Part shown: positions 58,164-64,000 of the stretch, one piece after another
Position numbering within the stretch: position 1 is the stretch's first letter
Layout: the number at the start of each line of letters is the position of its first letter
NCBI GenBank assembly: GCA_965208385.1
Contig: CBDBOO010000098.1
Location: 1-64,000 of the forward strand
DNA: 64,000 bases
Direction: 5' to 3'
Origin: Endozoicomonas sp965208385
Lineage (GTDB): Bacteria; Pseudomonadota; Gammaproteobacteria; Pseudomonadales; Endozoicomonadaceae
Program-made: the position numbers and the translations under genes
Notes under the pieces: generated by a model
What the model saw: only the letters and a program-made list of their open reading frames with translations
The model's database searches: none
What the model was told of the DNA's origin: nothing

Positions 58164-59111
58164 TCAGGAATGCTCTACAATCACTGCTTCTATGGCAGTG
58201 GATATAATGTCATCATCTTCATATTTCCAGCCGCGGTACATACCTGATGAATTAAACTGAAGCACCAGTCGGCCCTGGTTATCCACAGCAATCAGGCCAC
58301 CAGCGCCTTCAGGGTAATCCAGTGTCGTGGCCAGCAATTCACGCACAGCAACCTTTAAAGGTTGTTTCAGATATTTCATCCGGGCAGCCAGATCATAGGC
58401 TACTGCATGCTTGATGAAATACTCACCCTTGCCCGTGCAGGAAACAGCACAGGTTTCATTATCAGCATAGGTTCCTGCGCCTATCAAAGGCGTATCACCG
58501 ATACGTCCCCAGCGTTTATTGGTGATGCCGCCAGTGGAAGTGGCGCTGGCAAGGTTACCCTGCTTATCACAAGCAACAGCACCTACTGTGCCAAATCGAA
58601 AGGCATCGCTAAACTGAAGGGCACTGTCACGATCCTGCTGTAATGTATCCCAGTGTTTTTTTCGGACATCGGTGGTGAAATAACTGTTTTCAACCCGGCT
58701 GAAACCACAGTCATCAGCAAAACGTTCAGCACCTTCACCAGACAATAATATGTGATCAGTGTCAGTCATCACTTTACGAGCCAGATTAATGGGGTTTGGA
58801 CGATACTGAATACCTGAAACAGCACCGGCTTCTTTGGTTTGACCATCGGCGATCGCCGCATCCAGTTCATGGTGGCCTTCAAAGGTAAGGCAGGCACCAT
58901 GACCCGCATTGAAATACGCAGAGTTTTCCAGAATAACCACCGCGGCCTCTACAGCATCAAGTGCTGTGCCCCCTTTTGCTAATATTGCTTCACCAGCGGC
59001 CACTGAATCCCGTAAAGCAGAATGAACGCCCTGCTGTTTATCCTCAGGCATAGTCGACAGATCAATGGTGCCGGCACCACCATGAATGGCTATTGAGTAT
59101 TTATTATCCAT
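58164..59111 (-). CDS. iaaA: Isoaspartyl peptidase / L-asparaginase (plant type)
   Basis: N-terminal-nucleophile hydrolase that self-cleaves into two subunits and removes isoaspartyl residues from dipeptides. It has 315 residues. The autocleavage and catalytic threonine is T175 in FRFGTVGAVACD; the substrate loop GDTPLIGAGTYAD and HGGAG start are conserved. No signal peptide, so cytosolic. Confidence 0.95.
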   Translation of the reverse strand: MDNKYSIAIHGGAGTIDLSTMPEDKQQGVHSALRDSVAAGEAILAKGGTALDAVEAAVVILENSAYFNAGHGACLTFEGHHELDAAIADGQTKEAGAVSGIQYRPNPINLARKVMTDTDHILLSGEGAERFADDCGFSRVENSYFTTDVRKKHWDTLQQDRDSALQFSDAFRFGTVGAVACDKQGNLASATSTGGITNKRWGRIGDTPLIGAGTYADNETCAVSCTGKGEYFIKHAVAYDLAARMKYLKQPLKVAVRELLATTLDYPEGAGGLIAVDNQGRLVLQFNSSGMYRGWKYEDDDIISTAIEAVIVEHS

Positions 59112-59224
59112 TTCTAATCCATTATTTTATGCGTTTGATTTTTATTACAGCTTAATGGCGCCCGTTAAATCATAAACTGACCAGTATCAAACTCCCTGCC
59201 ATCACTGGAATGATATTCAGGGCA

Positions 59225-60205
59225 TTAAATGTTTTGCTGAACTTTTTCGGCCATGGACCGGGCTTCCTGACTGACCGGATTACGTAAAACTTCATCAAGC
59301 AGCACCCTGGCTTCGCTATCGCCACCTCTCAATATCAACAACTCAGCCAGCCGAATTTGTGCAAACTGCTTATTAGGATTCAAGGCAAAGTAAGGGGCTG
59401 AAATATATTTCTCCAGCGCATCAATACCTTCTTCAATATTTAATTCTCCCAACGCAGCGTTACGTCCTAATTGATAGATGGCTGCAAAATGCCTTTGCTT
59501 GCTTTCTTTATCATCAATGGGTTGACTGGCTGACAGTGTCAGTGCCTGATGGGCTTTCTGAAATTCTTTGATTTGCTGATAGGTCATACCTGCCTGAAAC
59601 AGGCCTGACTGCGAATCCTTATGATTCAAGAGTATTGAATCTGCGATAGCGACAGCCTGATCAACCTGATCTTCTTTCAGGGCAATATTCATTAAACTTC
59701 CGAGGCCTTCTATTTCGTTGAGTTGCTTCAGCGTTTCAGCATTCGCACGCGCTTTTTTTATTGACCCCCCTGCTATCGCAGGTGCACGGATATAAAAGGC
59801 AATCAATCCCTTGTAGCCCGGTATAAATTCAGGATCTTTTTTAACACTCAACTCAAACTGCTTCCGGGTTTTTCTGGCATACCCCATTTTGGAAAAAATC
59901 GAAGCGCTCAAGACTTGCCTGGCGTTGGTAACGGCCAACCAATAGTGTTGTTCTGCAGAACCTGAGCCGTATTCAAGAGTCTTGGTCAAAAGTGATTCGG
60001 CATCGTCCAGCCTATCTTGTAACAATGCAATTCTCCCCAGATAAAAAAGGGAAATGGGGTCTTTGGTGTTAGCCTCCAGTCGTTGTTCAAATCCTGATTT
60101 CGCTGATTCATACTGCCCCCGATCAAAGGCGTCAATAAAAGAATCTGCAAAAGAAAGAGAATGCATTGAAAGAAATAAACTACATACCGCTATCCCGAGT
60201 TTCAT
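59225..60205 (-). CDS. Secreted TPR-repeat protein
   Basis: Probably a periplasmic scaffold; role unknown. It has 326 residues with a signal peptide (KLGIAVCSLFLSMHSLSFA). TPR-like units are seen at ESAKSGFEQRLEANTKDPIS, YLGRIALLQDRLDDAESLLT, YWLAVTNARQVLS and QAGMTYQQIKEFQKAHQALT, closing with LAELLILRGGDSEARVLLDEVL. Lies between iaaA and amrS on the same strand but with gaps above 100 bp. Confidence 0.85.
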   Translation of the reverse strand: MKLGIAVCSLFLSMHSLSFADSFIDAFDRGQYESAKSGFEQRLEANTKDPISLFYLGRIALLQDRLDDAESLLTKTLEYGSGSAEQHYWLAVTNARQVLSASIFSKMGYARKTRKQFELSVKKDPEFIPGYKGLIAFYIRAPAIAGGSIKKARANAETLKQLNEIEGLGSLMNIALKEDQVDQAVAIADSILLNHKDSQSGLFQAGMTYQQIKEFQKAHQALTLSASQPIDDKESKQRHFAAIYQLGRNAALGELNIEEGIDALEKYISAPYFALNPNKQFAQIRLAELLILRGGDSEARVLLDEVLRNPVSQEARSMAEKVQQNI

Positions 60206-60397
60206 TGAAAATCGTCCCTGAGAGTCTACAAATTGTCATCTACAAACAGTCATGAGCGGGAAATACCACTCATACCGAATCATAAAAATGGCTGCAGAAT
60301 CGAAAACAGCCGAATTTTCATAGTAAAGAATACGATTAATTATTAAACAGACCAAGGATTACAAAGGCAAGCAGGTAGCACATTTAAATAGCTCGCA

Positions 60398-61507
60398 TTA
60401 TGCGATTCGAATCGGAATTCTCTGAGCTCCCCATATCCCAGGCGTGGTTTCGAACACACCCGGGAGGGCTGTCCCACAGTAATCACAACAGCCGTCGCTT
60501 AAATGCCACTGCCCCAGTTCATACCAGTCCCTCTCAATCAGTAATTGCTGACAGTTATGACACCAGGTACTGCCACCATGACTGTCGTGTACATTTCCGG
60601 TATAGACATACCTCAGACCGTTTCTGATGGCGATCTGCCGAGCCCGAAATAGTGTGGATGCAGGCGTTGGTGAATGTTCCAGCATCTTCCAGTCTGGATG
60701 AAACGCGGTAAAATGAAGAGGGATTTCACTCCCCAGCTCCCGATAAACCCACTGAGTCATCTTATCCAGTTCTTCATCGGAGTCATTTTCACCGGGAATC
60801 AACAGAGTGGTGATCTCAAACCATACGCTGGTTTCATGCCTGAGATACTTCAGTGTTTCCAGCACCGGAGCCAGTGAACCACCACAGATTTTCTTATAAA
60901 ACCGTTCACTGAACGCCTTAAGATCGATATTGGCTGCATCTATTGCGGAAAAAAAGGCCTCCATGGGTTTCTCACAGATATAACCGGCACTGACCGCTAC
61001 AGATTTAATGCCCAGCGCTCTCCCGGCAGCAGCAACATCCATGGCATATTCCATAAAAATTACCGGGTCATTGTAGGTGAACGCAAGGCTTCGGCAGCCC
61101 GATTCCAGAGCCGTTCTGGCCAGTTGTTCCGGCATGGCCTGATCGGCCAGGGTATCCATTTCACGGGACTTGCTCATATCCCAGTTCTGACAGAACTTGC
61201 AGGCCAGGTTGCACCCGGCGGTGCCAAAGGACAAGACCGGCGTTCCCGGCAAAAAATGATTCAGGGGTTTCTTTTCGATGGGATCAATACAAAAACCACT
61301 GGAACGACCATAACTGGTAAGAACAATCTGATTATTTTCTCTGGCCCTGACAAAACACAGGCCCTGCTGCCCTTCTCTCAGCTTGCAGGCCCTGGGACAG
61401 ACATCACATTGTATACGGCCATCTTTCAGTAAATGCCAGTAACGGGTTGTCACCGTTCCCTGTGGAGTTAACGGAGCCGGGAGAGTAGTATTCATTTCTG
61501 TACTCAT
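60398..61507 (-). CDS. amrS: AmmeMemoRadiSam system radical SAM enzyme
   Basis: Radical SAM protein of the three-part AmmeMemoRadiSam system, whose reaction is unknown. It has 369 residues. The 4Fe-4S motif CxxxCxxC is C99, C103 and C106 (CNLACKFC). A cysteine cluster near the N-terminus (C34, C37, C41, C51) and a C-terminal zinc-ribbon-like part (CHNC ... CCDYC) frame the core. It is divergent from amrB-amrA, with 77 bp between start codons, so the three are probably controlled from one region. Confidence 0.95.
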   Translation of the reverse strand: MSTEMNTTLPAPLTPQGTVTTRYWHLLKDGRIQCDVCPRACKLREGQQGLCFVRARENNQIVLTSYGRSSGFCIDPIEKKPLNHFLPGTPVLSFGTAGCNLACKFCQNWDMSKSREMDTLADQAMPEQLARTALESGCRSLAFTYNDPVIFMEYAMDVAAAGRALGIKSVAVSAGYICEKPMEAFFSAIDAANIDLKAFSERFYKKICGGSLAPVLETLKYLRHETSVWFEITTLLIPGENDSDEELDKMTQWVYRELGSEIPLHFTAFHPDWKMLEHSPTPASTLFRARQIAIRNGLRYVYTGNVHDSHGGSTWCHNCQQLLIERDWYELGQWHLSDGCCDYCGTALPGVFETTPGIWGAQRIPIRIA

Positions 61508-61584
61508 CCTGATATCTCTTGATAACGCTCAAATTCTAATGACGCTATAATTATAGAGCTAAACTTCGGGGGGATTTACCCATA

Positions 61585-62364
61585 ATGAATATTCGCCAGC
61601 CAGCCGTGGCAGGGGCTTTCTACCCAGAATCTGCCGACACGCTTCAATCCATTATCCATGACATGCTCGGAGACGCTGAAGAGCATGACCTCTCGCCAAA
61701 AGTACTTATTGTACCCCATGCCGGATATATCTATTCAGGGCCTGTTGCTGCCAGCGCTTATGGATTATTAAAGGCAAAAAAACGAACGATAGAACGAGTA
61801 GTTCTATTGGGGCCCAGTCACCAGCATGCTTTTGAAGGGATGGCTTTGCCTGATTGCGAGCAGTTTTCCACACCCCTGGGAGAAATCCCTCTCGACATTC
61901 AGACGATGCAGCAATTACTGACGTTCAGTCAGATTGAAAAAATGGATGCTGCCCACCACCAGGAACACAGCCTTGAAGTTCAATGTCCCTTCCTGCAATC
62001 CTGTCTGGATGATTTTAAACTGATCCCCATTGTTGTGGGCAATGCGACCCCAATGGCTATTGCTGAAATTATCGAATACCTCTGGGGAGGCGATGAAACA
62101 CTCTTTATTATCAGTTCTGATCTGAGTCACTATCACAGTTATGAAGAAGCCTGTAACCGGGATCGAATAACAGTGCGGGTCATAGAAGAATTAAGTAGCA
62201 CATTAACCGGAGGGCAGGCCTGTGGCTGCCACCCTCTTAACGGCATGTTAAAAGTCGCCCAACGCCGGGGAATGGAAGTAAAAACTCTGGATGTACGCAA
62301 CTCCGGTGACACTGCAGGAGACAAAGAAAGAGTAGTGGGATACGGTGCATTTGTTATTCAGTAA
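61585..62364 (+). CDS. amrB: AmmeMemoRadiSam system protein B (MEMO1 family)
   Basis: Metal-binding dioxygenase-like fold related to human MEMO1. It has 259 residues. Conserved histidine-rich blocks are VPHAGYIYSGPVAASAYG, LLGPSHQHAFEG, HHQEHSLEVQCPFLQ and SSDLSHYHSY; GCHPLNGML supplies a conserved cysteine. It precedes amrA by 39 bp. Confidence 0.96.
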   Translation: MNIRQPAVAGAFYPESADTLQSIIHDMLGDAEEHDLSPKVLIVPHAGYIYSGPVAASAYGLLKAKKRTIERVVLLGPSHQHAFEGMALPDCEQFSTPLGEIPLDIQTMQQLLTFSQIEKMDAAHHQEHSLEVQCPFLQSCLDDFKLIPIVVGNATPMAIAEIIEYLWGGDETLFIISSDLSHYHSYEEACNRDRITVRVIEELSSTLTGGQACGCHPLNGMLKVAQRRGMEVKTLDVRNSGDTAGDKERVVGYGAFVIQ

Positions 62365-62403
62365 GTACACTATTTCAGAACCGGAACGGAGAGAGCAGAA
62401 TCT

Positions 62404-62985
62404 GTGACTTTTCATCTTACTGATAACCAGCAAAAGGAATTGCTGGAACTGGCTCGACAATCAATTATTCATGGTTGTGATCATAGCACTCCTCTTTCTG
62501 CTAATCCGGATTCCCGACCAGCCGTTTTTCAGACACAAGCCGCCACTTTTGTCACTCTTCAAAAAAAAGAAGAACTCAGAGGATGCATTGGTACACTTCA
62601 GGCTTATCGTTCCTTGATCGAGGATATTGTTCAGAATGCATTTGCCAGTGCATTTAAGGATCATCGTTTTTTTCCGGTTACCCGTGAAGAACTGAAAACC
62701 ATAACCATAGAAGTATCAGTACTGTCCCCCCAGGTGCTAATGGACGCATCCACAGAGCAGGCCGTAATGGATCAGCTAACACCCGGCATTGATGGACTGG
62801 TGATTCACAGTGGCGTTCACTCCGCCACATTTTTACCCCAGGTGTGGGAGCAATTGCCTGATCGGGATAACTTTTTAAGACAACTGAAACGCAAAGCCGG
62901 ACTCCATGAAAAGGAGTGGCCTGAGGATATGAAATGTTTCCGGTATTACTGCTACAAATTCAGCGAACATAACCTTCGTACTTGA
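62404..62985 (+). CDS. amrA: AmmeMemoRadiSam system protein A (AMMECR1 family)
   Basis: AMMECR1-domain protein of unknown biochemical role. It starts at a GTG (62404), 193 residues. The hallmark LRGCIGTLQAY is present (KKEELRGCIGTLQ), along with NAFASAFKDHRFFPVTREEL and DGLVIHSGVHSATFLPQVWEQL. Last gene of the amrB-amrA pair. Confidence 0.95.
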   Translation: MTFHLTDNQQKELLELARQSIIHGCDHSTPLSANPDSRPAVFQTQAATFVTLQKKEELRGCIGTLQAYRSLIEDIVQNAFASAFKDHRFFPVTREELKTITIEVSVLSPQVLMDASTEQAVMDQLTPGIDGLVIHSGVHSATFLPQVWEQLPDRDNFLRQLKRKAGLHEKEWPEDMKCFRYYCYKFSEHNLRT

Positions 62986-63044
62986 AGATGCTAGGAGCCT
63001 GACCGAGAATTAACCCGCACTGTCAAAGTAAAAAGCTAGAATTC

Positions 63045-63071
63045 AAAATCGATCAACATTTGATCGATTTT
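63045..63071. terminator. Palindromic hairpin between amrA and the IS transposase
   Basis: Perfect 12-bp stem AAAATCGATCAA/TTGATCGATTTT with a 3-nt loop. It can act as a terminator in both directions. Confidence 0.7.
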
Positions 63072-63118
63072 GGAAGAGTTTTAGTCATACTTAACCATTT
63101 CAAGCCTTTTCTTACCCT

Positions 63119-64000
63119 TTATGCTGCATTTCTCAACCTTTTTACATCTTCAAGACGGATTGATCCCGTGGATACCGCTGTCGCACATTTTTTCATATTG
63201 TGCGCCGCGCATACCAGTGAGAATTCCGCATCTACTTTCTCTTTACCTCTGAGGCTAAAGCCCCGGAAACCGGAATTCTTAATCTGACCAAACGGTGGCT
63301 CTGCAATTACCTTGCGATGGACGTATACCGCCTTCGCTTCTTTTGTCTCCATCTTTTTATTCATGGCCTGTCGCACGACTTCAAATTTGTCTGTACGAAT
63401 CACCCGGCCAGCTTCTTTCTTTGAGCCGCTGCATCTTGAGCGATAGGGACACTCTGTGCATATATCTTTATCTGCACGATAACCTTTCCTTTTGGCCTTG
63501 CTCTGGGGCTTGGTGACGAGCTTTTTTCTGGCGGGACAGATAAATACATCCGCGTCGGCATCGTAAGTAAAATCGGCTTTGACAAACTTCCGGTCAGAAT
63601 TTTCAAGGCCTGTCCCTGCGGCCTTTTCCTGACGGTCCGTGGCGACATAGGCATCAATACCACTCTCGTCCAGGGTCTGTAGATTTGAGCCCGAATTGTA
63701 GCCATTGTCCAAGCTCATCTTATCCACAGTTTCACCCTCGGTGGTCTCGGATAATGCCGCCAGGGCTGGCTCTACTTCCTGTAAATCATTCGCGCTCTGG
63801 CTGACGTGTTGGCCAACGATAATCTGGTTATCTTTATCAACGCTGATTTGTGCGTTGTAGCTGTATTCACAGTGTCCTTTTTTGCTCATGATCCGGGCGT
63901 CATGATCTGAAAAGCTGATTTGTTTTTTGTCGTCTATCAGTTCGCCCGGATTAAGCGTTTCTTCACGCTCTTCAAGCGCCTTTTTGGCTTTCTTAATTTT
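63119..64000 (-). CDS. IS1182-type transposase (5' end outside window)
   Basis: Cut and paste enzyme of an insertion sequence that enters from the right. The frame is open through the right edge; the internal methionine at 63889 is not the start, since DDKKQISFSDHDARIMSKKGH runs continuously upstream. C-terminal IS1182/DDE features: YSYNAQISVDKDNQIIVGQHVSQSANDLQEVEPAL, ICTECPYRSRCSG cysteine cluster, and RKVIAEPPFGQIKNSGFRGFSLRGKEKV. The left end of the IS should lie between about 62990 and 63118, but only one end is visible so its inverted repeat cannot be set. Confidence 0.88.
   Translation of the reverse strand, partial: KIKKAKKALEEREETLNPGELIDDKKQISFSDHDARIMSKKGHCEYSYNAQISVDKDNQIIVGQHVSQSANDLQEVEPALAALSETTEGETVDKMSLDNGYNSGSNLQTLDESGIDAYVATDRQEKAAGTGLENSDRKFVKADFTYDADADVFICPARKKLVTKPQSKAKRKGYRADKDICTECPYRSRCSGSKKEAGRVIRTDKFEVVRQAMNKKMETKEAKAVYVHRKVIAEPPFGQIKNSGFRGFSLRGKEKVDAEFSLVCAAHNMKKCATAVSTGSIRLEDVKRLRNAA

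Noticed and set aside
62990..63118. Defined left inverted repeat of the IS1182-type element
   Set aside because: The other end lies outside the window, so no pairing can be tested.

Overview
The window looks like chromosomal DNA of a marine gammaproteobacterium. An Oceanospirillales or Endozoicomonas-like host is my inference from the gene order, the rRNA and the heavy load of repeats; nothing here proves the genus. The core is the classic outer-membrane locus: mlaFEDCB-ibaG-murA on the minus strand (14625-19528), facing yrbG-kdsD-lptC-lptA-lptB-rpoN-hpf-ptsN-rapZ-ptsO on the plus strand (19862-28067). kdsC, normally between kdsD and lptC, is missing.

The left 12 kb is an exopolysaccharide or capsule export region, mostly minus strand. 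It holds two export/kinase sets: wza-wzb-wzc (4998 to the left edge) and a short Wza-like protein with a second Wzc-like kinase and a beta-barrel (11920 to 7600). A lone uppS and two secreted proteins of unknown role are mixed in. A 1.3 kb array of ~211-bp palindromic repeats separates wza from wzb.

The middle (28-36 kb) holds a compact structured element that looks like a non-autonomous IS200/IS605-type or HEARO/omega-RNA unit. It is followed by mgtE, pmbA, darP, a glycerophosphodiesterase, a D-ribulokinase-like pseudogene split by a 164-bp MITE, and tRNA-His.

A complete rRNA operon (16S, tRNA-Ile, tRNA-Ala, 23S, 5S) lies on the minus strand at 36572-42295, with tandem sigma70-type promoters and a BoxA. 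Its 23S gene carries a 136-nt insertion at the tip of helix 68. A similar hairpin lies in the spacer between tRNA-Ala and 23S.

The right part holds a Gld-type ABC transporter, dacB, a Lon-like protease, a TetR-regulated RND operon with two matching operators, an autotransporter barrel, an isoaspartyl peptidase, a TPR protein, the complete AmmeMemoRadiSam trio (amrS divergent from amrB-amrA), and an IS1182-type transposase cut by the right edge.

Short tandem duplications (unit 12-30 bp, 2 to 8 copies) recur at gene ends and between genes, and a complete ISKra4-type IS with perfect inverted repeats and a 9-bp target duplication lies at 13023-14454. The local genome seems actively reshaped by small repeats.
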